Shown here one piece after another: positions 1 to 11,571 of a DNA stretch of 64,000 nucleotides. The stretch's first letter is position 1, and every line of letters starts with the position of its first letter. The notes under the pieces were generated by a model. It did no database searches. It was not told where the DNA came from and saw nothing but the letters and a program-made list of their open reading frames with translations. A program made the position numbers and the translations under genes. The stretch is taken from NCBI GenBank assembly GCA_024760905.1, contig CM045733.1:23381001-23445000 (forward strand). The letters are read 5' to 3'. The DNA comes from Plotosus lineatus (lineage: Eukaryota > Chordata > Actinopteri > Siluriformes > Plotosidae).

Positions 1-490
1 TCGGTGAGGGGGAGCGCGTATGACCCTGGAGAACATGCTTTTCTGGAATCCGAGAATTAAGTGTAATTGCAGCTCCACTGCACTAGTTAGCAGTGGCGCT
101 CTCATTGTTGTGCGATGGTGTAGCAGTTTTTCACAAGAGCAAATAATATGAAGTGCCGTGAACAATCCCTCAAGAAATAACACGGAAAAATTTCTAACAG
201 GAATGAAGAGAAAGGTGGAGAGAGACGGAGATATTAAGACATAAATCAGTTAAATGAGTTCAAATCAGGATGTATTTTTAAATTATTATTTCAGGCTCAT
301 TGGTGCACTTTAAATCTTTTCCATTACATATGTCCTAATAACAATTTTATACACAAGTACTGTAATACATATATAGTCGACATACATACATACTAGTATA
401 GACATATATAATATCGTCGCTGGGGGGGGCGTGAAATATACAGTATATGTATTTTCTTGGGGGGGGGCGCAGAAAATAATTGAGAAGCTA

Positions 491-491
<1 letters not shown>
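1..491. mobile_element. hAT non-autonomous element, cut by window edge
   Basis: The opening bases about a message ending ACCCTGGAGAACATGC match the inner part of the hAT copies at 7,671 and 47,775. The right end near 470-490 (CAGAAAATAATTGAGAAGC) matches their terminal inverted repeat, with the last bases mutated. The left terminus lies outside the window. No transposase is visible, so it is a non-autonomous remnant. Confidence 0.65.

Positions 492-530
<39 letters not shown>
489..530. repeat. (TA)n microsatellite
   Basis: Uninterrupted TA dinucleotides lie between the hAT end and the 3' end of a SINE2. Confidence 0.9.
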
Positions 531-533
<3 letters not shown>

Positions 534-846
534 AGGTAAAGGTAAGTCTGTTGGGTTTTTACACCTGAGCCTAGTGGCTCATCAGGCCAGTGCTTTATCC
601 CCGGTTTCCGTAGCATGAAGTGACCAGGAGTTCAACTCCTCCTGGATGGGACGCTAGTCCATCACAGGTTACCTTCCCAGTATATTTTACTGGTACCCAT
701 TTATACTGCTGGGTGAACAGAGGCACACTTGTGGTTGAGACCTTGCCCAGGGGTCTTAGCACAGTGGGGGGTCTCAGTGGAATTTGAACTCACAACCTCC
801 TGATCATGAGCCCAGCACTCTAACCACTATGCCACCGGCCCCAGCA
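531..846 (-). mobile_element. SINE2, tRNA-Met-like head, nearly full length
   Basis: Read on the minus strand, a tRNA-like head starts near 846. It has an A-box-like GGCATAGTGG, a loop CTCATGA (CAU in the anticodon place) and a B-box-like GAGTTCAAATTCC. A body follows with CCCAGCAGTATAAATGGGTA and GGAGGAGTTGAACTCC, then a tail GACTTACCTTTACC. The same layout recurs at 9,626, 21,812, 54,066 and 59,815. The tRNA-Met origin is inferred from the loop and arms. Confidence 0.85.
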
Positions 847-861
847 TCGATATATATCTCG

Positions 862-1203
862 GGGGCAGTGGTGGTCTAGTGGTATAGGGCGCTGGATTGC
901 TGATCCAAAGGTTGGGGGTTCGAGTCCCACTCTCCACAAGATTGTCACTGTCCCCCCAGTGCAGCTAACTGGGTTATCAAAGGCCGGCCATGTCTCTCAC
1001 TGTCTATGGTGTGAAGCATGTAAAAGAACCATTGCTGACTTTTGTAAAGAGTAGGCTGCAAAGCCATTGGCGTGTTTCCACCCTGCGATGGCCTGGCGAG
1101 CTGTCCAGGGTGTACTCTGCCCTTGCCCGAAGTTGGCTGAGATGGGCACCAGCCTCACCGCGACCTAAATCAGGATTAAGCAATTACAGAAAATGAATGA
1201 ATG
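862..1203 (+). mobile_element. SINE1, tRNA-Ser-like head, L2-type tail
   Basis: The head carries GTGGTCTAGTGGTATAGG (A-box-like) and GGGGGTTCGAGTCCC (B box). Its hairpin loop fits a GCU anticodon, as in tRNA-Ser. The body includes GGTTATCAAAGGCCGGCCATG and ends near GCGTGTTTC. The 3' part (TGGCCTGGCGAGCTGTCCAGG to ATGAATGAATGA) resembles an L2 LINE end. The 68-residue frame over it is not a gene. Confidence 0.9.
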
Positions 1204-1204
1204 A

Positions 1205-1231
<27 letters not shown>
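1203..1231. repeat. (TA)n microsatellite
   Basis: A TA run directly follows the ATGA tail of the SINE1 copy. Confidence 0.85.
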
Positions 1232-1235
<4 letters not shown>

Positions 1236-3092
1236 AGCCCAAAATTAAATTATTTCTTTTGTATTTCTATGTCAGTTAATAATTCTTATTAATAAACTGT
1301 AGCTTCTGTCTGTTTATTTGGTTTATCATATAACATTTTACTCTAATTCCTTGTCATCCCTGACAGTTAGTGGATTTTGGCAACTTTGGGGATCTTTATG
1401 AAGTATTATCCTTTTCTAATTAACTTTTAAGTCACCTTTTGCAGGCACTCCAGTTTAATAGCCAAATATACCACATAGTAGACACATGGCAGGAACAAAT
1501 GTTTCTTTATTTCTTATTTAGGGCAGTGGTGACCTTATCTGAAAAATACTTTTTAAAAATTGAGTTTTCATTTGGGGGAAAATAAACAGGGTTCTCCATC
1601 CATCAAATGTTTACAAATCAGCAGACCTAAGCAGGTTCCAGTACACCACTCACAGATCAACTGCATATGGAGGAAATAAATGTGTTAGGCTTCACCAACA
1701 CTAAAATGTGGTGTATCAGCATTCCTTCTTGCAGACTGCTTTATATGAAAATGGTTAAAACAATATATTTTATCTGCATAAAAGCAAAGAAAAGTATCAC
1801 AAATGAAAAACTATTAAGAAAAATAATTATATAGCACTATTTCCCAGAGGCATACCAGACTCAAAAGAGAATATTTATCCATCACTTGGAGTTATGCACG
1901 GTGGTCTTGAGAGATTTATTTCTGCACAGCTGCCATCTGTCTGTTTCTGATGATGTGATGCTTGTTGGGGATTCGTCCTCTTGCACAGAAGAATGTAAAT
2001 ACTGAGCTAGTCCATTAGCGCTCTGCAGAGCCACTCTGCTCATAAAGATAGCCATTTAATTAAGGTTTCTGTCTTAGGATGATGGGACTCAGCAATGTTG
2101 GCCAGAGGCACATGTCAGGAAATCTAGGCACTATAAGAATGCATCACAGTACTATTATTTCTCTGAGACAGGGTGTGCGGCTCCTTGGACGAGAACACTT
2201 TTGTGGTTGTATGCTGTCTACATATAATACCTAACCTAATATTGCCCAACTATTCTGGTATTATGTTCAATTTTTTGATCATATAATATAGTTTTCAACC
2301 AAAAAAAAAAGAAAATTGATCTAAACTAGAATTCGGTCTATTTCAATCAGAAAAGTGGAACTGTTAGATCCATAGCAGCTCCTCATCAGTGATCTCAAGG
2401 ATGATATTAAGACTGTCAATCAGACTTTGATGGCGGCCTGTGATGTTGCTTATTTTTTCATAATGTTCATCAGGAAATTTTCATTTGTGTCATTTTTGCT
2501 CTTTTATTTCCATCAAGCCATCAATTCTTTATCATATCAGTTATCCACCAGAGTAAAGGGGCGCTGGACACAACCCCAGCTGACTTCAGGGTCACACCAT
2601 GTCTCAATCAACTGAAGGCTCCCAGGTGATAGTTCTCTATCCAGCTGGGGTTTTGTTTTAAGTACCTCCATATGTCTGATGAACACGTGCAAAATAGTTC
2701 TGCTTAATTCCTATACGTTTCACAAGAGAACATTTTTGAAATAGAGTACCCTTAACCCCAATTTTATGAGTATGAATGAAATATAAGCACTTTTTACATT
2801 TTCAAAAGGTATGATCTTTCCAATAAAATGTTGGGAAGTGAAATTTGGTTTGGAAAATATTTAGAAACAGTACTGAGAGGTAAATAACAATCTGAATAGG
2901 CTTCCAACATATCACAGGGTCAACATAACCAGTAACACTTACATTCACACACATAGACAATTCAGAGTAACCATTACATCTTCATACTGTGTAAAGAATG
3001 CTTGTTAGCTTTTATATTTAAAAAATAATCCATAATAGTTTAGTTTTAATTTAATTTTCTTGTGTTTCTGTGTTGTGTATACTAGAACAGCA
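1232..3092. other. Unique AT-rich DNA, nothing recognised
   Basis: No repeat family, convincing ORF or RNA gene was recognised. There is a short poly-A near 2,300. Confidence 0.5.
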
Positions 3093-3188
3093 GAGGCGGT
3101 ACAATGGCGCTTTGGTTAACATGTCTGCTTCGCAGCAGGAGGTCCTGGGTTTGAATTCTGGGCTCAGTCTCAAGCATTTCTCAGTCTC
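3093..3188 (+). mobile_element. SINE3 head fragment
   Basis: A tRNA-like stretch (GCGGTACAATGGCGCTTTGG ... CTGGGTTTGAATTC) matches the 5' head of SINE3 copies such as 57,430. It breaks off at a boundary with a Tigger-like fragment. Confidence 0.55.
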
Positions 3189-3520
3189 ACACACAAACAT
3201 TCTAAACATTAACATAGATACTGTACTGGAATAATAATTGAAAAAGACTTTAATACAACAGTTCAGATGATTATTCCGCTTTAGGCACTTCAGAGAAAAC
3301 TGTCGTTTCTTCAGGAGAAAGTCTTATTTCTTCAGAATAGACATCCAACGTTTTCTATCGCTTAGCCAGAGAAGATGCGCAGCGTTTGAGTGGCATCATG
3401 GAGCTTAACTGGTAATTAAAATACACTAAAAAACGGCCCATTGACAAATTGTGCGTGAATGAGGAAAAAGGGGGCTTTACATCATCTCAACCAATCAATA
3501 GGAAGGAGTTACTGTACTTT
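3189..3520. mobile_element. Type D Tigger-like DNA transposon fragment
   Basis: The sequence is collinear with 44,090-44,410 of the longer type D copy, including CATTCTAAACATTAAC and CAGTTCAGATGATTATTCC. On the minus strand it keeps part of a short acidic reading frame (SEEIRLSPEETTV...) also present in the other copy. It is interrupted here by an insertion and an upstream stop. Both terminal repeats are missing. Confidence 0.6.
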
Positions 3521-3635
3521 TTTTTCTTCTTATGTTTCCAGTTAGTATAATTAAACGATTATTCTCCTCAGGCTGTCACTGTATTGAACAGTCCGCTCAA
3601 AGTTTCCTCTCTGGGATTATTCAGAGACATCCACC

Positions 3636-3922
3636 CATTAGATTAAGATGGTTTGGACATAGATTGAGATGGTTTGGACATGTACAGTGGAGGGATAGTG
3701 AATATAATGGTAGTAGGTTGCTGAGGTTCATGCTGAGGTTGGAACTACCAGGCAGAAGGCCTAGAGGAAGACCAAAGAGAAGATTTATGGATGTGGTGAA
3801 GGAGGACGTAAAGGTTGTTGGTGTAAGAGAAGAAGATGCAGAGGATAGGGTGAGATGGAGGCAGATGATTTGCTGTGGCGACCCCTGAAGGGAGCAGCCA
3901 AAACGAAAAGAAGAAGAAGAAG
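3636..3922 (+). pseudogene. RTE LINE, 5'-truncated 3' end
   Basis: Translation gives the C-terminal end of the RTE polyprotein (RLRWFGHV..., then GRPKRRFMDVVKED, ending RWRQMICCGDP and stop). A short 3' UTR and an (AAG)n tail follow. ATCCACC flanks both ends and fits a short target-site duplication. Two small tandem duplications are visible: a 21-bp one at about 3,642-3,683 and a 12-bp one at about 3,722-3,745. It is a dead-on-arrival copy. Confidence 0.85.
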
Positions 3923-3929
3923 ATCCACC

Positions 3930-4359
3930 ATGCCTCCAGGACATAATTGTTAGTTACCCAACCTTCAACTGAGGATAATGACTAGATCAAATAAAATGTA
4001 AAAATAAACTATATTTATTTTATTTTAGAGTTTAGTTTACTAAAATTTTAGTTTAGGTCTATATTCTTATGTTCCCATGAAGCATATCCTAAAATAATTA
4101 TTCGCAAGGTTGAGGGTACCTGAATACATGTGCCAACTCAAGAACATAACAGTATGATACAGGCAACTTAAGAGGACATGAACAACAAAGCATCAAATAA
4201 ATTTAGGTGAATTACTGTTGTTTAAAAACTGAATATTCAAACTTTCTTCATTGTCTTCCAATCACTATGGATTTCATTGAAAATCATGACTCACTTTCGG
4301 CTGCTCTTGTTAATTGGTGATGATTAAATGCAGTATTCTTTAAAGTAACATACTTTCAG
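3930..4359. other. Unique DNA
   Basis: AT-rich sequence without a recognised repeat or gene. Confidence 0.5.
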
Positions 4360-4369
4360 TTAGATACCA

Positions 4370-4625
4370 CTGCGGCGAACTGGGTTATCAAAGGCGGGCC
4401 ATGTCTCTCACTGTCTATGGTGAGAGGTTCATGTAAAAGAACCATTGCTGACTGTCGTAAAGAGTAGCTGCAATGCCGTCAGCGTGTTTCTGTCCCTTGC
4501 TGAAGGGTTGTGTCAGGAAGGGCATCCGACGTAAAAACATATGCCAAATCAAACATGCGTCGCTGTGGTGACCCCTAAGAAAAAGGGACCAGCTGAAAGG
4601 AAAAGAAGAAGAAGACTACATACCA
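4370..4625 (+). mobile_element. SINE1 with RTE-type tail, head missing
   Basis: It starts inside the SINE1 body (CGAACTGGGTTATCAAAGG) and runs to GTCAGCGTGTTTC. It then continues as GTGTCAGGAAGGGCATCCGA, a joined GCTGTGGTGACCCCT and an (AAG)n tail, instead of the L2 tail. The flanking TTAGATACCA is repeated at 4,360-4,369 and 4,626-4,635, so the 5'-truncated copy inserted as a unit. Confidence 0.85.
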
Positions 4626-4635
4626 TTAGATACCA

Positions 4636-5254
4636 TTTAGCACTTCCGTGTTAAAGCAGTGACATTCAGCCAACATCTTTCGTATGGACTGGTCATTGTA
4701 GACATACCACAAGCTCCCATTTCAGACATGAACAATTTGTACTCCCCACTTCAAAGACGTTCATGGGAACAGGCAAAAGGTCTTTAGGAGCAGCATCAAG
4801 AGCAAAACATAGAGAAAGATAAAAGACATATATATATTCAGAAAGAAGATGTTAAAAGAGAGGGCGATATGAGAGATAAAAGATTCTCTTTGAACCCATT
4901 TCACTGAATTCCTGCAGCTCCCAAAGCATCTGTTAGATGTCAATAGATGCAGAATGCACAACCTTTAACCCAGTGGTGCAGTTTATTAAACTGATATCTA
5001 CATATACAAATGCAAAGAGATGGCTGTGCTTAGTATGAAACAAAATCATAATACCATAATATTTAAAAGTTTACTTTCAGTTATTTACTTTGCTAGAGTT
5101 GTATATATGCATTTACGTGTCATTATTTTGAGAGGGGTTTTCAGGGTTGAGATTAGTATATTATACCTTTACACAACCTTAAAAAAAATCAATATCCACT
5201 AAAGACTGTCTTTGAGTAGCAAGGATTCTCCAGTTTGCCAACAAAAGCATAAGA
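4636..5254. other. Unique DNA
   Basis: No recognised feature. The small open frames here have no family resemblance I can support. Confidence 0.5.
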
Positions 5255-5329
5255 GACAAACAAAAACAAAAAAAAAACAACCCAAAACCCCCCATCAAAA
5301 CGCCTTACATTTTTTATGTGAGGTGCACA

Positions 5330-5406
<77 letters not shown>

Positions 5407-5613
5407 TTATATTTTATGTATCTCTTATGCATTATTTTTGAATGTTTAATTGTTAATATAAGCATTTATAGCGACGAATATGTATTTATTGATATTATAT
5501 ACACATATACATGTACGTATACATCAGTCAGGGGGGTCGATTCTACTTCATGGAATTCGGCGGTCATGGAGGGATCTCGGTCCCAATTAACAGCGGAAAA
5601 TGAGAGATCCCTG
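5255..5613. mobile_element. Type C Tigger-like element, partial
   Basis: It matches the right part of the copy at 20,690-21,024, ending GAGAGATCCCTG followed by TA. The other terminal repeat is absent. A GT microsatellite has expanded at the position where the other copies carry short GTGTGTAT-type runs. Confidence 0.75.
5331..5404. repeat. (GT)n microsatellite inside type C
   Basis: About 36 GT units. The 134-residue frame with a long VCVC run across it is an artefact of the repeat. Confidence 0.95.
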
Positions 5614-5687
5614 TAATTTAACAGTACAACATAGAAATACATTGTTTATATTGGAAAATATTATTTTAAAGTCACAATAATTTTACA

Positions 5688-5785
5688 GGCCTTGCAATGA
5701 GCTAGCAAGCTGTTCAGGGTGTTCCCTGACTTCTGCTGGAGTCAGCTGCCCGAATTAGGATTAAGCGGTCTAGAAAACTGGTTGT
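5688..5785 (+). mobile_element. L2/SINE tail fragment
   Basis: CAAGCTGTTCAGGGTGTTCC through AATTAGGATTAAGCGG matches the shared L2-type tail of SINE1 and SINE3. The 5' part is absent. Confidence 0.65.
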
Positions 5786-7478
5786 ATTGATGAAAAATGT
5801 GCTAAAAATTGTTAGCATTAGGGTTATCATTCTTTTTTAAAAAACTAGACGACCCAAAAAGTGAAAATTTAAATGCGTCTTTATTTTAATTTGTATGTTT
5901 TAATGGATGAATGCTAATATAGGGCTCTTCTTGTGGTTGCAGACATGAGCGGCTGAGCCTTTTTCTCTTCATGCCAAGTGCCCTATTGGCTCCTCAACTG
6001 TCTGGCAAACGTCTCTCTTTGCTTTTAACAACAGCAGAAACAGCACTTAAACAGCCCAGTCACACACTTCATCTCATCTGCACTCTGCTGATAAGTTTCC
6101 TAAATCCATCCGTTACTCAATCAAATGAGACCATCCCAGATGCCTTCAGAGAAGAGCTATTTACTTGTTGTTTACCACGTGATGAGCTGCAGAGTAGCTT
6201 TTTTTTTTTCTTTCTCACCTGCAATTAAGTAAAAGCTGCTAATAGCAGGCTGTTATAACTTTAGCATTGGGAGGGTGGGGTTTGTTTGTTTGTTTATTTT
6301 TTGTAAATGAACACTTATATTCGTAGAAAGATTTTGTCAAATTGAGAACGTTTATTAACAGTCTATGGATATATGATTTATAGTTCAGTAACTACACTAA
6401 ATACATATCTTTCTTCACATGAAAAATAAAACCCAGTTGGAAGAATTTTCAACGATGAAAGTGGAGAATAATGCAAGAAATTTGTCAGAAAAAAATTGAT
6501 GAATATTTCTGGTAGATATCGCCAAGCTTGTATCATTGATTGCATATCCTTGTGAATCGTCTGATTTTGTGTGACTTTGCCATAGATAATTGATAACTGC
6601 ACAGATGGAATGTCATTTGTATAGTCTTAAAGAAACACTTGTCATGATATGCTTATCCTCATAGATTATTTCTGTCAAAGTGAGGTACATGTATCCCTGG
6701 CGGTTTTACACTTTGTAATGGGACTACAGTGAGTTTGCTTGCAGGCTTGGTTCTCTGTTCAAGTGTTATGACCGAGCTTATAAAAAAAAAAAAAAAAAAA
6801 AAAACACCTATCCAAATCCATTTGTATCATGCTGGTCCAGCTGGCCATTTGTCCCAACTCAATTGATCCAGATGATCATAATTTTTTGTTTAATAACAGG
6901 TTTCTTTAAAACTAGTGAAGTGCATCAAAGTTACAGCAAGGACTGATGGCAAACCTCACCAAACAATGACAAAACTGTACCATAACTAAATAGTGTTTCC
7001 TACTATGGACAGATATCTCTGAAGATGTTTTAACACAAGGACATCAAGACTACTTTCCCTCACTCGGTTTTCAAAAATTGCTGGGAAGCTTCTTTTATTA
7101 CAATTTCCTGCATTTTCAGAAGAAGAAAGCACTGAGACAGTGCTCGAGGGTGCACTTCAGGGTCCACTTTGTTTTGAAAAGAGAAAAAGGACGCAATTGT
7201 TTCCAATAGTGGATTAGACAACTGGAGGTGCCATGTGCTAGCCATGATTTTTAATGCATGAAATAATTAGTAAGCATTAAGGACTATACTGAAATAGTTA
7301 CTGCTTGTGACTGCTTTTGATTGATTTAGTAATCCACCTACTGTCTCTGCTGCTTATTCGTCAAGGTAGTTGGAGCCAATCCCAGATCACTTCAAGAAAG
7401 TGTAACTCTATGATATTACTCAATTACTCATCACTGATTTTAATAATATTAAACAGAATGTGAATGCATATATGTATA
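5786..7478. other. Unique DNA with poly-A tract
   Basis: Nothing recognised apart from a poly-A tract at about 6,780-6,804 and a weak L2-like stretch near 7,340-7,400. Confidence 0.45.
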
Positions 7479-7670
7479 CAGTGGCACCTTGCCTTACGAG
7501 TGTCCCTTATAACGAATTTTCCATGATACAAGCTTCGATCCCACAAAAATCTGCCCCATCCAACAAGCAAAATTTTGATTTACAAGCTCTGCTGGGGAAA
7601 TGGCTTTTCCGGGCCGATTAGCCTCGTATTCTTCTTTGTGTATTCCTCCATGCTCCGAGAACGCCTTGTG

Positions 7671-7996
7671 CAGTGCTTCTCAATTATTTTCTGTGACACC
7701 CCCTCTAGGAAGAAAAATAAAAAACATGCCACGACCCCCTCCCCACCCCAGCTCCCCGCATGCAACTATAAATAGTGTTTACTGCACTTCATTTTGTTTG
7801 CTTGGTGCTTTTTCCCTATACCATAATGCGACAATGAGAGCACCACTGCCAACTACTGGAGTGGATGCGCAATTACACTTAATTGTAGTACAGTGTGGCA
7901 AAAAAGCATGTTCCCCAGGGTCATACATGACCCCCCCGCCCCCGGCATCACACCTCACCACCAAGTGGGGCACACCACAGTATTTGAGAAGCACTG
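7671..7996. mobile_element. hAT non-autonomous element
   Basis: The ends are CAGTGCTTCTCAATTATTTT and AGTATTTGAGAAGCACTG. The flanking 8-mers are GCCTTGTG (7,663-7,670) and ACCTTGTG (7,997-8,004), a 7/8 match to the 8-bp duplication expected of hAT. No transposase is present. The same element sits at the equivalent site of the type A copy at 46,421. Confidence 0.9.
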
Positions 7997-9160
7997 ACCT
8001 TGTGGGAGGTCACCACGAGCCTTTTCTTGCTGGCATTCATAGCATCATTTTAACCACCGGTTAACCCCTAACAGCTGGTTAAATTTTTAACCCACCGATA
8101 GCTAACCGACCTTTAAATATGCATTGTTCAAAACATGGTTAGTCACGTCGTTAGTTAAAGTTGCCGTCAAAGTTAACAGTGTGGTTAACGTTACTGGTTA
8201 GCACTAAGGGGTCATTCAACATTTTCAACATTTTCCTAAGTGTACAAAACATACGCAAAGGGGGGAGGGGATAAGATGTCTGTGTACGCTTTTTAATATT
8301 ATAAAAATGTCGATCAACAGTAATACATACGCTTGTGATTTTTTTTGTTTGTTTTTTTGTGCGTGTCCGTTTGAAACTCTCAATGCGCGATTCGCCAACC
8401 ACCTGTGGTGTTGCATATCTGTCTTCTGAAACATCAGAAGGCAGCTGATCAAGGGCATAGGGTGGTGGGGTGTACAGGGTACATGTGCACCCCCCACAGC
8501 AGGAGTTGAGTTCCGCTGGACAAGAAATTATGTGTATTCACAATCTTATAAATAAACTTAATGACTGTTATTGAAGAGAAAGTCGGAGATAAGTTCCACA
8601 TGACTAGAGTCAGGAAGTAAACCAGAAGTTAATATGTAATGAGCATGTGCACGCCCGAGCTGACCAATCAACAAACATAATATTATCAGTCAGAAATAAT
8701 AGCTGAACACTGTCAATCAAACAAAGTGTGAGTGTGAGAATAAAGCACAGTTTGTTAGTCCCGCCTCCGGCTCCTGCACATGTGTTAGAACACAAACATT
8801 GACGCACAGAGAATGAATAGCTAAAATAATCATAAGCCATCCAGCCTGTATCTGCAGCCTAATGCTCAGTATTTTTATAAAATATATTTTAATAATATAG
8901 ATAAAAATATAATAAATAAAAATAATAAAATATATAAAAATAGTATGTCTTTGTACTGTAAATATGTATTAATATTTGTTTTTGCCTTTGAATAGATAAA
9001 TAACTTTAGCTCAATTTTTAAATGTATTTATCACATGTACTTGCAGATGTAGTTTGAAATATATTTGAGAATGTTTTTGGTTGAACTATAATATTAATAA
9101 TACTTTTAAGAATCCATCCTCAATTTGTCACAGTTGGCGATTGTCAGTCGGCCAAGAAAT

Positions 9161-9247
9161 AAAGTCGTTACGGCCCTTCGCTTTTATGCCAGTGGGAGCT
9201 TTCTACAGGTGGTTGGGGACACCAACACTTGCAGTTCGACAGTCAGC
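9161..9247 (+). pseudogene. Harbinger transposase fragment, inverted piece
   Basis: The plus strand reads VVTALRFYASGSFLQVVGDT and then a serine-rich STVS. In HARBI1-type transposases this block directly follows the segment encoded next to it on the minus strand. Here it is on the opposite strand, so the two halves of one domain point at each other. The fragment is about 29 codons with no start of its own. Confidence 0.7.
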
Positions 9248-9447
9248 GTGTGGCCCCTATTCGTGGGACACTGCAAATCACCTCCCAGCACATTGCACAG
9301 GTACGCAATTGACCCTCCTCCAAACTGGTAGCAGATTCTTAATTCTTCGTCTGAAAAAGCAGCTATGTCATAATCAAGCCCACGGTACACTCTGTCCTTA
9401 CGCCTCTGATGCGGCATCATGAATGCAGCGTTAGTCATGAATGCCAT
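9229..9447 (-). pseudogene. Harbinger transposase N-terminal fragment
   Basis: The minus-strand frame from 9,447 includes DEELRICYQFGGGSIAYLCN and then CPTNRGHTLTVELQ. This matches the N-terminal region of PIF/Harbinger (HARBI1-like) nucleases that cut and paste DNA in the nucleus. After TVELQ the frame becomes nonsense, because the expected next block (VVTALRFYASGSF) is on the plus strand at 9,161-9,247. The catalytic acidic residues downstream were not found. It is a broken relic. Confidence 0.75.
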
Positions 9448-9625
9448 CTTGCAAGTTAACCACACTGTTAAAAATCTGACGGCGGTCATTAGGTGTGTTA
9501 ACTTTAACGTCAAGTTAAATAAAGTTAACTGAGTTTTGAACAACAAGATAACGGCAGCGTTAAATTTAACGGTCGGTTAACTCTACTTAACCAGTGGTTC
9601 AAAAATAACTGTTTTGAACAACCGG

Positions 9626-9838
9626 CCCCAGGAGTTCAACTCCTCCTGGATGGGACGCTAGCCCATTGCAGATTACCTTCCCAGTATATTTTTACTGGTG
9701 CCCATTTATACTGCTGGGTGAACAGAGGCACACTTGTGATTAATACCTTGTCTTAGCACAGTGGGGGTCTAACAGGGATTTGAACACAAAACCCTCCAAT
9801 CATGAGCCCAGCACCCACACCACTACACCGCTGGTCCC
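9626..9838 (-). mobile_element. SINE2, 3'-truncated at the Harbinger end
   Basis: Head and central body match the 531-846 copy. The tail half is replaced by the Harbinger terminus at 9,625. Confidence 0.85.
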
Positions 9839-10124
9839 ACTGAAGGGTGAGTTGACTTATTGTTTATTCTTGTTTTATTTTTTAATTAATTTTATCAATG
9901 TGAATGTACATTTATTATTATTATGGAATATATTTTTTGGTTTTACATATTTATCTTTAATATATTAGAGCAAATATACATGTTTGTGGCAGGTTATATG
10001 AGTTTGGGAGGGGGTTGGAATGGATTAATTGGTTTTCTGTTATTTCTTATGGGAATTATTGTTTCATCTAACAAACTTTTCAGGTTACGAGCTTGCCCTC
10101 GGAATGGATTAAATTTAGAAGAGA

Positions 10125-10726
10125 TCGATTAAATTATTTTGAGGTTGCATACCTGATTAATGGAGTACACCTTCAGTGACATGCTGACTGTACTCTGAAC
10201 TAGGAAATCAAGAAGGACATGTGCTTTTTATTTAAAGAACTCCTATGAAGACATGGGGACAACACTGGTAGTACCACTTTTGATGTGTGATGATCATGCA
10301 GTATGAAGGAAGGAGTGCAATTAGGGAGGATAATAGTTAATCTCTTTTTAAATTGGAAAGTGTTTGTGCAGTTAGCCCACTGACCCAACCAATTTCCTAT
10401 TTACAATCCCTCTGTAATGCAAATTGGACAGAATTATGTTCACACAGAAACAAGAAGTCACGTCCTTGAGCATGAAAGAAAAAGAGCATAAAATAATTAA
10501 TCTGGATGCGGCTATAAGGCTGTTTGTTTGGATCTGGTTGGTCTAGGCCTTGTTTTTAAAAATTAGGTTTTACTGTTGGTGAGATTGCTTGAACAGTTTC
10601 GGAACATCGGAAGAAAGATCTGATATCAGCAGACAGTAATTTGGAGAAAATTTATTTGTTGGACAGATCCTTTACTCCTGCTCTGCTTTTCTTGCCCCTT
10701 TGTATTCGAGAAACAACCTTCAAACT
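10125..10726. other. Unique DNA
   Basis: No feature recognised. Confidence 0.5.
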
Positions 10727-11049
10727 GGGCAGCGATGGGTAAGGTGCTGGATTACCAATCCCAAGGTTCGTGGCTCAAGCCCCACTGTCAGTGGTTCTCA
10801 CTACTGCCCCCTCCCCCAGTGCAGCTAACTGGGTTATCAAAGGCCAGCCATGTCTCTCATTGTCTATGTTGAGAGGCTGTAAAAGAACCATTGCTGACTT
10901 TCATAAGAATAAGATGCACAGCCGTCAGTGTGTTTCTGCACCGCAATGATGTCCAGGGTGTACTCTGCCCTCACCCAGAGTCAGCAGATGGGCACCAGCT
11001 TCCCCGTGACCCTAATTACGGTTAAGCGGTTCATAGAATAAATAAATGA
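10727..11049 (+). mobile_element. SINE1, L2-type tail
   Basis: The head has lost about ten bases between GGGCAG and TAAGGTGCTGG. The body and L2 tail are complete, ending AATAAATAAATGAA. A second SINE1 follows 12 bp later. Confidence 0.85.
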
Positions 11050-11061
11050 ATCTTCAAGCTA

Positions 11062-11401
11062 AGGGGCAGTGGTGGTCTAGTGGTATAAGATGCCAGATCG
11101 CTGATCCAAAGGATGGGGGTTCGAGTCCCACTCTCCACAAGGTTGTCACTGCCCCCAAGTGCAGCGAACAGGGTTATCAAAGGCCAGCCATGTCTCTCAC
11201 TGGCTATGGTGTGAGGCATGTAAAAGAACCATTGCTGACTTTCAACAAGAGTAGGCTACAAAGCCGTCAGTGTGTTTCCGCCCTGCGATTGCCTGGCGAG
11301 CTGTCCAGGGTGTACTCTGCCCTCGCCCTGAGTTGGCTGAGATGGGCACCAGCCTCCCCGTGACCCTAATTAAGATGAAGCGGTTACAGAAAATGATGAT
11401 G
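11062..11401 (+). mobile_element. SINE1, L2-type tail, full length
   Basis: Complete head with GGGGGTTCGAGTCCC, body and tail. It is flanked by ATCTTCAAGCTA (11,050-11,061) and ATCTCCAAGCTA (11,402-11,413), a 12-bp target duplication with one mismatch. Confidence 0.9.
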
Positions 11402-11571
11402 ATCTCCAAGCTAGTGTTCTCATTTGAGTCTGATTCCTCTCAATGCATTTTAAAAACTTCTCACAGAAATGATAAAATCGCGAACCAAGAACGGTAAAAG
11501 AAAATATATGTAGCGATTGATTCATTTTTGCTTTGATTGCTGAAAAAATTGATCGCTGATGTGAAAAATAG

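Larger units (their letters stand above)
8043..9625. mobile_element. PIF/Harbinger element, decayed and rearranged
   Basis: Both ends carry related inverted sequence: left TTTTAACCACCGGTTAACCC, right (reversed) GAACCACTGGTTAAGTAGAG and GGTTGTTCAAAACAG. Short HARBI1-like transposase pieces lie near 9,161-9,447. The target duplication could not be fixed. The right end abuts a truncated SINE2 exactly. Confidence 0.65.
7479..10124. mobile_element. Type A TA-flanked DNA transposon with nested insertions
   Basis: The left end CAGTGGCACCTTGCCTTACG follows a TA. The right part (about 9,845-10,124) is collinear, in reverse, with 47,255-47,400 of the second copy. It stops at GAGCTTGCCCTCGGAATGG, so the right terminal repeat is lost. 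A hAT (7,671), a Harbinger (8,043) and a SINE2 (9,626) lie inside. The termini resemble pogo/Tigger-type repeats; no transposase of its own is visible. Confidence 0.7.

Noticed and set aside
862..930. tRNA-like sequence with A and B boxes
   Set aside because: It is the head of a dispersed SINE, followed by SINE body and tail, not a free-standing tRNA gene. The same holds for SINE2 and SINE3 heads.
1232..3092. Host exon search in the longest unique stretch
   Set aside because: Only short frames without convincing splice-site pairs or conserved-looking codon pattern were seen; comparative alignment would be needed to find an exon.
5212..5616. 134-residue open frame with a long alternating Val/Cys run
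   Set aside because: It reads through a GT microsatellite inside a type C element. The same applies to frames at 12,388-12,790, 13,104-13,619, 21,072-21,463, 26,757-27,137 and 48,440-48,634.
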